A stretch of DNA of 64,000 nucleotides from Siniperca chuatsi (lineage: Eukaryota; Chordata; Actinopteri; Centrarchiformes; Sinipercidae), in the NCBI RefSeq assembly GCF_020085105.1, contig NC_058043.1, positions 12,967,167 to 13,031,166 on the forward strand, read 5' to 3'. Below the pieces are notes generated by a model. It searched no databases. It worked only from the letters and a program-made list of their open reading frames with translations, and was not told the DNA's origin. Below, in pieces: positions 26,223 through 36,745 of the stretch; positions within the stretch are counted from its first letter, which is position 1; each line of letters starts with the position of its first letter. The position numbers were made by a program, and so were the translations under genes.

Positions 26223-27818
26223 ATACGTTCACACACATCACCACCACAATATATAAATAAATAAAGTAGAGTAATAACGTTCTCTTGATCTGTGGCCAAG
26301 AATAGAGTCGGAGAAAATCTTTTTCAAATGGTGTTTTCAGAAGCGTAGAGGGAGGAGCGTGAATGTCTGACACTGCATGTTGCCTGAACAGGCGGCATGT
26401 CTCGACTGACTCCCACAGAGGAGAGAGAGCATTACCAAAGTGGTTGACAAACAAGAAATAGTTCCCATGTGACAGCAAGAGAGTAAGTTTGAAAAATAAA
26501 TAAGGCCAAATATTAAAATTTGCTGGTAGATTTAAATGTTGGTTCTATCATACATATATTCTATAAAAAACTATGCATTTTACATGTTAGGCAATTTAGC
26601 CACTCTGAGTGTGTGGTCTGTGAATGGGAACATGTATATGATGTGTTTGTGAAGTGTTAAATGAATGAATGTGCATGCCAGCCTTTTTCTGTGTGTGTGT
26701 GTGTATGTGTGTGTGTGTGTGTGTGTTCATGCATGAGTGCACACACGCACACATCCATAATGAGTCTCTGATCATTACAAAGCAATTCCTTCAGACAGAA
26801 ATCCCTTAAACAGCCTTGGTTTTGGGCTTCATGCTATCCCCCTTCTGTCTCCTCTCTCCTCAACAGCCACCAACCACTGCTGCTGCCAAAAATAACACAG
26901 GAGCGCCACTCGAACCCGCGCCTCACCACAGCACAGCTTGGCCGCAAGAGAGGGATCAAAACACACACAAAAAAGGAAACACATCATATTGTGGAAGGGG
27001 GTAAAAAGAGCATTCATACAGCTCCATGCTTGAAGATATCTACTGATGATTTTGGCAACCAAAGAACCACACATACTAATGCACCAGGCCAAGACAGGGA
27101 AAAGGAAAGTGTGTTTGAGTCTATGTGTGCATACATTTTGGATGAACTGTAACTGCTAAGATGATATTCTTTTCTGATCTCATTCAGTCAGTGATTTAAC
27201 CACAAGCTCAATAAAAACACTTCCATTATCACGTTATATGTCAATAAATTCAGGCTTTCAACTGACAAATGAAGGCCCGCGAACAAAGCAAATTAATGCT
27301 GAAAGTATGAGTAATGAGTAAGAGGGGTATACTTTGGTCACAGATAAATCATAGTGCTTTGATTGTAGGTTTTGGAGTTCAAATGGGAGACAACTTTACT
27401 CATTGTCATGGCCAGTTCACTTTGTGTTGCACTTGGCAAAACGTGCTTATCCACACTGACACTGATGCCAGTGAATGAAGCCATCAGAGTCCAAGCTCTA
27501 TTTCAACGGTGGCCAGCAGGGGTTTACGAGCAAACCATCATGGGATTAATTGTCGAGCCACGGAAATAAAGGAAATGATGGAAAGGTGGAAAATGGACTG
27601 AAAATTTTTATGGAAGTGCTGCTACATTAGTTGGGCAGGAGGTTCTGAACTTGTGGGTCCAAAGCATTTTAAGGGTCAGCATGACTCCTCTAGGTATTCA
27701 CCAAGGCAAAGGGATCCAAACTAAGCAAAGAAACTTGGTCCGTAGTTTTATTCTATAATTAATTTCATTACCATCTTTTTTTGCTTGCCTATTATAAATA
27801 AATGCAACATTTTTACAT
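26223..27818. other. Intergenic, nothing recognised
   Basis: Apart from the (TG)n run near 26700 no structure is recognised. Short open frames lack splice or domain support. Confidence 0.4.
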
Positions 27819-27826
27819 CTCCACAC

Positions 27827-28185
27827 TAGGGCTGCACAACTAACCAAGATATTATCGAAAACGCAATATGGCCAAGTGCAATATCCAAATCACAGAAGCT
27901 ACAATTTTTTGATTATCTGTAAAATGTGAGACAAAACAGCATTAAGATGTAGTAGTGTAGTGCTGCAGAGATGCCTACAAATCTTGTTCTCCAGATGTAA
28001 GAAAACATGTTTGTTTGGCACAGACCCCAACAAATGTCACATCATCATGATTTTAATAGTTTTTTCAGTGAAAATGAAAATGATGATACAAAAATGATCA
28101 TTTCCGCTAATCGTGAATCAGATTGCAATTGTAATATCACAATTATCGCAGTATGATATTTTTTTTACCATATCATACAGGCCTA
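27827..28185. mobile_element. hAT-type MITE with exact 8-bp target duplication
   Basis: The element begins tagggctg and ends caggccta (terminal inverted repeat with one mismatch). It is flanked on both sides by ctccacac (27819-27826 and 28186-28193), the 8-bp target duplication typical of hAT transposases. It is 359 bp long with no coding frame, so non-autonomous. The exact duplication and good termini suggest a fairly recent insertion. Confidence 0.85.
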
Positions 28186-28286
28186 CTCCACACACAACAC
28201 ACATATTATTGTGTGCCTATTGTCTTTTTAACAGATTCTTACTTGTATTTCCTTTTGTCATTGTGTTGTATTTTGTTTTTACACTT

Positions 28287-28333
28287 TGTTGCACCACTTA
28301 GATAGATTAGCTATCTATCTAAGTGGTGCAACA
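28287..28333. repeat. Perfect 21-bp-arm hairpin
   Basis: The arm 28287-28307 is exactly complementary to 28313-28333 around a 5-base loop (tagct). It sits at the left edge of an interspersed repeat (tactttattgatcctgagg) and could be a foldback end or replication-generated palindrome. Confidence 0.85.
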
Positions 28334-28480
28334 CAGTAAGATAGATACTTTATTGATCCTGAGGCATCCAGTATTTTATACAACACATACAAAACACCAA
28401 TATACACAAGAATAGAAGAATAAAAACACAAGAATAAAAACACAGCAGTGAAGTGATAGTCTAGCCACCAGAACTACTAC
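28334..28480. mobile_element. Interspersed repeat tail (tttattgatcc type)
   Basis: The block agatagatactttattgatc followed by A-rich tandem aagaataaaaacac units resembles a repeat end common in fish genomes. The family is not named from sequence alone. Confidence 0.45.
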
Positions 28481-28529
28481 AGAAAGCTGTCACTATGATA
28501 GAGTACGATAGATTTGATTTGTATTTGAC

Positions 28530-28690
28530 TGTTGATTAGACCTAGAGCTTTATATTTAATTTTTTGTACTGATTTTATTTAATTGTCGTGCTGAAATATC
28601 TTAATCATGACTTCCCCATGTAAAGCACCTTGTACCTTTGTTTTGAAAGGTGCTTTATGCATAAAGTTTGTTGTTATTATTTATTAGAGA
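28530..28690. mobile_element. Interspersed repeat tail (agtgctttataaataaag type)
   Basis: It contains gtaaagcaccttgtacc and aaaggtgctttatgcataaa, followed by a gttgttattatt tail. Reverse-orientation relatives are seen at about 39625-39700 and 53655-53745. Probably 3' ends of one LINE or SINE family. Confidence 0.5.
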
Positions 28691-29021
28691 GAGGTTATCT
28701 TTTTGAGTAGACACATCACAGTTAGTCCCTAATTTTTAGCTTTAGGATGGTCAGTCTATCACACTATTTCCTGTGTTTCCGTGTTGGTCTATAGTGGAGA
28801 TGACAGGTGCCAGGCAACCCAAGCCCCCAAACTACTAACCAAGCCCCGATAGAGAGGCTTGTCAGACGGGCAGATCAGTGACTGACTGTCGCCCTCTTCT
28901 GGCTCCGTTTAGTTATTCCAGAGCCAGAATGCAATAAAAGAGCTGTCAAGCAAAACAGTTGCTCTCTCGACAATTACTTGCTCACACGCAGAACAAAACG
29001 AGGCAGAAACAACTAACATTT

Positions 29022-29407
29022 ACTCAGGTACAGTTGGTACTGGCACTTAACTTGAGTAGTTACATTTTCTGATACTTTTTCATCCACTGCAGTTGTCCTG
29101 ACAGTTGCAGTTTGAAGATTTAAGCTAGCTGGCTGGCTAGCTAGCTGCAAAAATAACGTTACACTTATAAAGTACGTTTCTTTTGCTTTTAATGCAGCAG
29201 TTCCTTCCTGCACTAACGTCAATAATGTTAAAACCTAGAACTTTTCCTTTTTGTATTAAGGTTTAATAAGTTAATTTTGCTGTGCTTGCTAGGGACGTGC
29301 ATTATAACTTTATTTAATTCTATTGTATGCACAATTTTAAATGGACGAGTTCAACTTTTGATTATATATTTTTTACATTGTGGCAATGGTACTTCTTTCC
29401 ACCACTG
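29022..29407. mobile_element. Diverged fragment of MITE family A
   Basis: actcaggtacagttggtact and acttgagtagttacatttt resemble the family A ends, and ctttccaccactgca at 29395-29409 resembles a terminus. The copy is degraded and lies just upstream of the tarbp2 promoter. Confidence 0.4.
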
Positions 29408-29529
29408 CAAACTATAACGTCTCCAGTGTGTTTAATGTAAGTAACTATGCACCTGTTTCTGTTGTTGTGATGAAACAATCGTCCATGAGGTCGCTGCACA
29501 TAAATACCTGGATATTTGTACCTTTCTAC

Positions 29530-29808
29530 CCGCGCGTTTTCCGGTGTTTAAAACGAACTAACCCAAAGCGTCTACGGACCAATGAGAATTCGAGTTTCGT
29601 GGGAATCCGTCTTACGTCATATTTGTGCTCCACAAGGGCTTCGCTGCATCTGTTGAAGCGAAAGGGAGAAAGGGGGATTCGTCTGCTCTTCATATGTCTT
29701 TGCCTCATCATCTGTGTGGGAAAATACCGTCAGATGAAAGCAAGTGTCTGTTTTGGTGGGGGGATTAACCATCCGAAACCGATCGGCTCTGTCTGCGTGA
29801 AATAGGGA
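29530..29808 (+). promoter_or_regulatory. tarbp2: tarbp2 promoter and 5' leader
   Basis: A CpG-containing patch with a CCAAT box at 29579-29583 and a CRE-like ttacgtca at 29612-29619 lies 190-230 bases upstream of the start codon. No TATA box stands out. A 141-codon frame (29380-29805) runs through here and stops just before the tarbp2 start; it looks like promoter/leader sequence rather than a gene. Confidence 0.45.
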
Positions 29809-32800
29809 ATGAACGACGAGACAGCATCGGACAGCTGGAAGAGAAACTCCGGGTGCTCCAGGTGAAGCTGCACAGATGCTAAGCTAGCATAGCACAGTGG
29901 CTAGCGGGGGGCCAGTCTGATAATCACATCCTTTTATTAGTATATTTACTGTGTGTCTGCCACAACAGAGCTGCTGGTTTTAATTCTGGCTAACACACCG
30001 AGATTTTGTTTGTATAAACTTTACTCAGATAGCTTCAAAATAAGGCGCCAGATGTGTGACTGAAAGAGATAACTTACAGTTACCAACCTTAGTTTTCTGT
30101 CGTTGATTAAACTTACATCTAGACATTTATGTCCCATTTTGGTTCCGCGTATTAACTGTATTTACTGATTTGTTGGCTGGAGAGACCTGCAAGTGCTATT
30201 AAGGCATATGTAGACCACGTTTCAGCAACAAGAATAAACTTTATAACACACTCTAAATAATGTAATAATGTAATAGTGCACAGTCCCCTAATAGAGAACA
30301 AGCACAGACTTTAAGCAGTAAGCTGTTCTGATTATAGTTCATTCAGTACACCAAGCTAAAACTAATGCTGTTATTTAGCCTACCCTCATTGATATAAATG
30401 GGGTGGACAAAATAATAGAAATACCTGTCAGTGTAACAAAATACAATTCAGCAGCACCACAAACTGCTGCCTCCAAAATGACCATACAGTTGAATCAACG
30501 TCTCTCTAAAACAGATTAAACAAAAACTGAACATTATAACCTTCATGAATATGGGGTTTATTGCAGGACTGTTGTATTAGACTGCATTAGTTTTAGCTAG
30601 GTGTACCTAATAAACTGGCAATTGAGTGTTTATGCTACCATGCAGGTCTGACTGCTGCACGTACATTGCATCCCATGGTCTTGTATTTTTAGGAGTTTCT
30701 GTGGCTGTTTTTTCCTAACAGGACTGTTTTTCCATATGTTCTTATATATTGTAGCTTTTGGGATGAATGAAATAATCATACTTGAACAATTATAATTGTG
30801 TGAGTTCATCTAAAATCAGTCCTCATGGTATGTTATCATGCTGATAGTTTTACATTTCTAACTGAGCTGAGATTGCTGTTGGCACAATATAAAGGAGGTA
30901 AAGGGAATTTTAGTTTATGGTTACGTTCACAGTGAGTTTTATAGATTTGAGTAAGCTGGACATTGTGTTGGAAAGACAGTTGAGTTTTTCAAATAAAATT
31001 TTACAAGGCTGTGAGCATGTTTAATGCAGTTTGAAACAGAAATGTTTTCTATTGGGGCTTGGATATCCTAAAACCCTTTTGTAATTTGGGTGAAGCGATC
31101 CTTTAATTAAATAAATGTAAAAACGGTTATCATAGCTAACAAATGGACAAGAACATATTTCTCATGCAAATATCTGTAAAATGTTTCTGAAAATGTATGA
31201 ATGACAAATTTCTAAAGCCCTCTGTAAATGAATCAACAGTTGCTTAAAAGTCCTTCTCATGCTGGGTTTTTCTTTTGTTTAGTATTGAGCAAATGCTGGC
31301 TGTGAATCCCGGAAAGACGCCCATCAGTCTGCTGCAGGAGTATGGAACGCGGATAGGCAAGACCCCAGTGTACGACCTGCTGAAGGCCGAGGGACAGGCC
31401 CACCAGCCCAACTTCACGTTCCGCGTCTCCGTCGGAGAGATCAGCTGCACCGGCCAAGGGCCCAGCAAGAAGGCAGCCAAGCACAAAGCAGCCGAGGCTG
31501 CTCTTAAGATGCTCAAGGGAGGCCTTGGAGGTCCCGCCGGAGTTGGTGTGGGAGTAGACGGGTTTATTGGGGTTGACGTGTCTACTGATGGAGACGGGTC
31601 AGTTTCATATTTATTTTTTTTAATTCTTTACACTGTCTCTGAAGTTAATGATATGTAGACAACCACATGTAGAGCCAGCATCAGCTGATGTCAGCCAATA
31701 TGACATCTCAGTATGCTCTATGTCTTGTCAAAGCATTAAACAAATGTGAGGTAGAGGTCTGTGTGGTTTCATTACTTCCTCTTCTGTTTGTTTTTTTATC
31801 TCGTCTTCTGTACAGCTCCCAGTCAGAGATGAAGACCTCAGGCAGTTCTCAGCAGTCTGAATGTAACCCTGTAGGAGCTTTGCAGGTGAATAAACAAAGA
31901 GAACGACTGTAGTTTAAGGTTTTTATTTTGCTGTTTGACCATCTACTAATAAATCCTTTCATTGTTTAGTCACTCCTTCCAAGTTTTGTGTTATGAACAA
32001 TATCAAACATTATAGTTGCATGCCTTTTGTTTTTAATAAGGATTTGTTTGTGTACTTCTCTGCCAGGAATTGGTGGTGCAGAAAGGATGGCGTTTGCCAG
32101 AGTATACTGTCACCCAGGAGTCTGGTCCAGCACACCGCAAAGAGTTCACCATGACGTGCAGAGTCGAGAGATTTGTCGAAATTGGTAAAATGCACGATGT
32201 TTCATTCTTAGAGATTGTGCTGTGTGTATTTACAGGTTTTGCCTCTGGCATGGATGATTTATGATACGTAGATTGCATGTACATGCAACATGTACACTGT
32301 CCTCATAAATACCATTAGGTTGGGCGTCGGTGATGGAACATTTAAGCACAGTTATGCCTCAAATAGACAGAAATATTAACGTCCCATGTAACAAGCTGTT
32401 TAATCTAAATTAAAGCAGATATCAAGCAAACTCTTTGGTTGCAAGTGAATATCAGTAAGTCATCGGTCAGTGGTCATTACTTGCGCAACATTACTAAACA
32501 TTACTCAGTCTCCTGTTCCTCTCCAGGAAGTGGAACCTCAAAGAAGCTAGCCAAGAGAAACGCAGCAGCTAAGATGTTATCGCGTATACACGACGTCCCA
32601 GTAGACTTGAGGACCAGCAACGACGCTGACACAGAAGATGACACGTTCACCATGGTGAGAAATACATTTTATCTGTGTCTCTCTCCAGTCTATGAAGATC
32701 CTGCATCTTAAATAATTTGGCACATTACGGGAAAGGATGCGCAACACTCCATAACATGTAACTAAAACTAAAAACTAAAGTACTTGCTACATCCTAAATT

Positions 32801-34498
32801 TTGTTCCCTTTTAACACATTACATAGTGTTTAATAATGTCTGTCATTTCCAGTTGTTTGTTATAGAAGAAAGTTATGCCCCTGACACCCCATTACCCCCC
32901 TTTTTTTTCTTACTCATTAGTCTTGCTGGCAGATAATAATAGTGTTTATTAATGGCTCTGAACATCATCTCCCCTGCACACACAGCACATGGGAAGCAGA
33001 GCGGAGTCGGGCAAAAGCAAAGGCTTCAGCTGCACGTGGGACTCTCTGCGTAACTCTGCTGGGGAGAAGATCCTCCAGCTCCGCAGCCACCCTCTGGGCA
33101 TGCCGTCTGACTCCAATTTCTGCTCTTTGCTGAGCGACCTGTCTGTCGAGCAGCGCTTTGACGTCAGTTACCTGGATCTAGGTGAGTTCACAAACATTAG
33201 AATAAATTACAATTGCATTCACTTCTGCTGAGCACCACATTCTGACCATAGTGGAAGCTTAAGAGGAGTTTAATATTAAAAGGTTTCAAAAGGACATCAC
33301 TGGCTACATGCATGAAGAGCTGCATTTTAGTTTGGAGCATGTAGATAGATTTTTTTTGTTCTCTTACTGCTTTCACATCTGGCTTACACCATTTGCACAA
33401 ACTAAGACTGTTACAGCATTGTGGGTACGTTTTGATGGCAGCATACCACAAAACAAATGGCATGCCGTGTGGTTATTATTACTGTCATCAGATATGGAGG
33501 AAGTAGCCTGCAGCTGCAACTGTCGTCACAGTTTAGTGCTGGCGAACCGTTTTATATGTGGACAGTACTTCACATAGATTAATAAATTCCACTTATATCG
33601 AGTACTAATACCAAACATTTGATGGTTACAGATTCATAGAGTTGCTTGTTTTCTCAGTTTTGTATCACAATCAGCTTTATTGGCCAACTATGTGTACACA
33701 TACAAGGAATTTGATTCCAGTTTTTCATTGCTCTCAATGTTACACGCAGTTCCATGAACAATTTATAGGAAGACAGACATAGACATACAGCTAAAATCAA
33801 GGACAACAAAGTTGAACAAAGATAGGATACTAAAGATACTATGTACATACAAGTAGGTGGGGAAAAAATATTATGAAATGATAATTGTATTAATTTATAT
33901 GAAAATAATCAGTAGTTGCAGAGTATTACATTTTCGAACATTAAAAAAAATGACCATAACTGAAGTATAGCTGGTATCTGGGTTACTTCATGCATATAAA
34001 TGTAGTCACTGACACATTTATGGTAAGAGAGAGTATGAAAAAGGGTCATAACTGTCAAATTCCTTATCAGGTTTATAATGGAGATTATATCTGTCAGTGA
34101 AATGCCACTGAGATATACTGTAGTGGAGGGTGAGACACATCATCGTCGACATCGAGAATGATGTCTTTAAATTTCCAGAGACTTTTCCAAAGCAGCAAAG
34201 ATGGTCGAAATATCATCTGTTTTATAGTCAAAATCTTGCTGAATTCTGCTTTTAAAGCAAACAGTAAACAAAACAAAATCAGTGTTTAAAAAAACAAACA
34301 CTTTGACGTTTTTTAACAGTCTTGTTCTTTCTTGTTTCAGAAGAGCGCAGTCTGAGCGGCCTGTGCCAGTGTCTAGTGGAGCTGTCCACACAGCCAATCA
34401 CGGTGTGCCACGGCTTTGCACCAAGCATAGATGCTGCTCGAGCCAATGCAGCCCACAATGCACTGCAGTACCTCAAAATCATGGCTGGAGGGAAGTGA
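29809..34498 (+). CDS. tarbp2: TARBP2 (TRBP), dsRNA-binding partner of Dicer, 7 coding exons
   Basis: Exons 29809-29861, 31283-31597, 31816-31885, 32067-32184, 32527-32654, 32986-33181 and 34341-34498 join without frame conflict into 345 residues (human is about 366). An in-frame TAG (29803-29805) lies just before the start. TRBP is a cytoplasmic cofactor that helps Dicer process pre-miRNA and load Argonaute, and also restrains PKR (family knowledge). dsRBD1 spans about 31-97 ([20 protein letters not shown], then [15 protein letters not shown]). dsRBD2 spans about 142-209 ([20 protein letters not shown], then [16 protein letters not shown]). The type-B dsRBD3 spans about 244-342 ([14 protein letters not shown] ... 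LKIMAGGK). The linker between dsRBD1 and dsRBD2 is shorter and Gly-rich compared with mammals. Polyadenylation signal AATAAA is at 36313-36318, giving a 1.8-kb 3' UTR. Confidence 0.97.
29862..31282 (+). other. tarbp2: tarbp2 intron 1, with Tc1-like MITE end
   Basis: The intron is bounded by gtgaag and tttag. Around 30560-30630 a block tattagactgcattag ... ggtgtacctaataaactgg matches the ends of the foldback element in sp1 intron 4 (54648-55032), so it is probably a degraded copy of that family. Confidence 0.55.
33182..34340 (+). other. tarbp2: tarbp2 intron 6, with interspersed repeat
   Basis: From about 33662 a segment containing agctttattggccaactatg and acacatacaaggaatttga matches a repeat motif that is very common in fish genomes (from memory). 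It extends to about 33860 with no coding potential. Confidence 0.55.
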
Positions 34499-36335
34499 TG
34501 TCATCTTCCTCCTCACAGACTCGAACTCGCAGCTACACAGTGCCAGGATGAATTTCCACTTTGGACGAAGGATGCACTTTTGTGATGAATTCAAATAACA
34601 TGAATTACCTCAAATTTGGAAAAAGAGACTTTTTCTGTCTCCAAATTAACCCCTGGAGCCCTTTTTTGATCACATCTATTTCTTATTGTTGCCAATGAAG
34701 ATTTAGTTGCCCAAGAACTCATGTACCCCTCTCTTTGACATTTTGCATATCTTTCAAATATTATTTTAAAATGCATTTTCAGTTTTTGTTTGCTCAACAT
34801 CCATACACAGCACTGTATTTTCCTAAGATCTAAAGTTTAGAAAGTCTTTATCTGAAATCATAAATGGTGCTCTTGCAGTGAGTTCCCAAATAACTGCAGA
34901 CACATTCTGCAAAAGGTTAAAGGGGTTTGTAGAAATTGGGCTATGGAATCACCAGTCATTGGTGCTTCGTTTAATTCCCGTTCACATGGATGAACGTAAG
35001 AAAAAAATTTCCAGCCATGTGCCAAAACGTGGAGAGAAAAGGACTCTGCTGAATTGATATCAGAGGATAATTTTAAAAGACTGCCCTGTTTTCAGATGAG
35101 CTTGTATGAGTATTGAAAATGTGGCTTTTTGTTATATATTAATTAGTCAGTTGAAAATCACCATGTTATCTTTGTTTTACATTATGAACTCAAATAAGGT
35201 TTAAAATGTTGGAAATGAACCCATCTCATCATGTTGCTCATGGGCGTTCCCAAAGTAGAAATTGTGAGAAGGAAAATTATATGAATTGTCGAATATATGA
35301 ATGTCCTTGTAATGTGTGCAGTTTTGCCCCTTTTATAGACTTCCTTGCAAGCATTGGGCTTATCTTGATGGCTTTCAGAGCATTTTAGGAACTTTCAACA
35401 TGCTCTTTTTTAATTGTGCGGATAATTAAAAAATATTCTACAACATTACAATTAAATTTAAAATCTACTTTTTTTGGTCCCATTTACTCCTGAATGTGCA
35501 GACAACATTGTGAAGTGTAATTGTCACAGCTTTAAAATTTACCACTTTTTCTTTTAGCACACAGTTTTTGCTTGAGGAGCTCTATAAATCCATTTCAGTG
35601 TAAAACAAAGACAAGCTTCTGATTAGGGTGAAAGAGGACAACATACTGCGAGTCTTGTGATGAAGCACTGTTCTCGTTATAATCATTAAACACGCTAAAA
35701 CCTTACTTTTGACTTTCAGTATCATAGACAAACAAAGCTACCACATATTCTTATGTGGAGTTTAAATGTTATACCTTAAAAATATTTTTGTGCTCATTAT
35801 GCCCAATATTGTCTCATGTCAATGTGACTGTGATTCTTGTAATGATGTTAGAAAATTGATGGCGGTGATTTTCCAGATTATGTTCTCCAACTACCTGTTG
35901 TGTCTTGGTGTAAAGATTCATTACCACCTACCTTACTGTGTTTGCATATCGGTTAATGTACTGCCTTGAATTCAGCTGACGTAAGAATTGAAAATAGTAG
36001 ACCGTTTGCATTACTTGAAAAAAATAATGTCCTTTGCACAATGCAGGCCAACCAAGTTTCTGTACATCTACTCCCACTGGTACAAAGTACAGTGTGTTTG
36101 ATGTAACCATATTCTGTTGTTTTTTTCTGATTACTGAAATAAGGAACTTAACTACTGGTTTTTAGTGAATTTTAGGTGCTGACTCATTGACATCAATGCT
36201 GACATCAATGCATTTGAGATAGACTTCTTTGTTGTGGTAGTAGAAAATGTTGCCCAGTTTTAGAAAACAATGAACCAAAGTGTGAGCTCCATATGAAATT
36301 GACTTTGTTTCCAATAAAACATTTTTATACATTTT
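34499..36335 (+). other. tarbp2: tarbp2 3' UTR
   Basis: AT-rich sequence between the tarbp2 stop and the AATAAA at 36313-36318. There are no other exons. The tespa1 stop codon on the opposite strand is only about 410 bases further on. Confidence 0.6.
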
Positions 36336-36745
36336 ACTGCCAACTGTTGTTGTTGTAACTTGAACATTCTCTAATTCCCAATTGAATTATCATTCTAATA
36401 AAATATGATCCACACAGTATTTCATCAAGACCTTTGAACAGTTTTTTATGTTGATGTATTTACAATATTCTGTATTCAGTACGAGCACTGGGGAGAAACT
36501 TATTGCTTTGCATGTCTGGACCTTTTCTTATTGGATAAAAAGCTTCTAAAGTGTAAGGCCTCTGAAAGTTTCACATGGGACCAAGTCTCTGACAGTACCA
36601 TATCTTAATCTTTTGGGCCTGTTTGACTGGATGCACTTTCCAAATCCTTAGTTGTAGAAACTCCAGTGCAGAAAAAAAGTCAGAAGTGACACAAGTGAGA
36701 AGACACTACTTTGAACATTGTTTCTATGGAGTTCTGGGTTTTCTG

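Noticed and set aside
29380-29805. 141-codon frame directly upstream of the tarbp2 start
   Set aside because: Covers promoter motifs and ends in the in-frame TAG before the tarbp2 ATG; no recognisable protein and low-complexity start.
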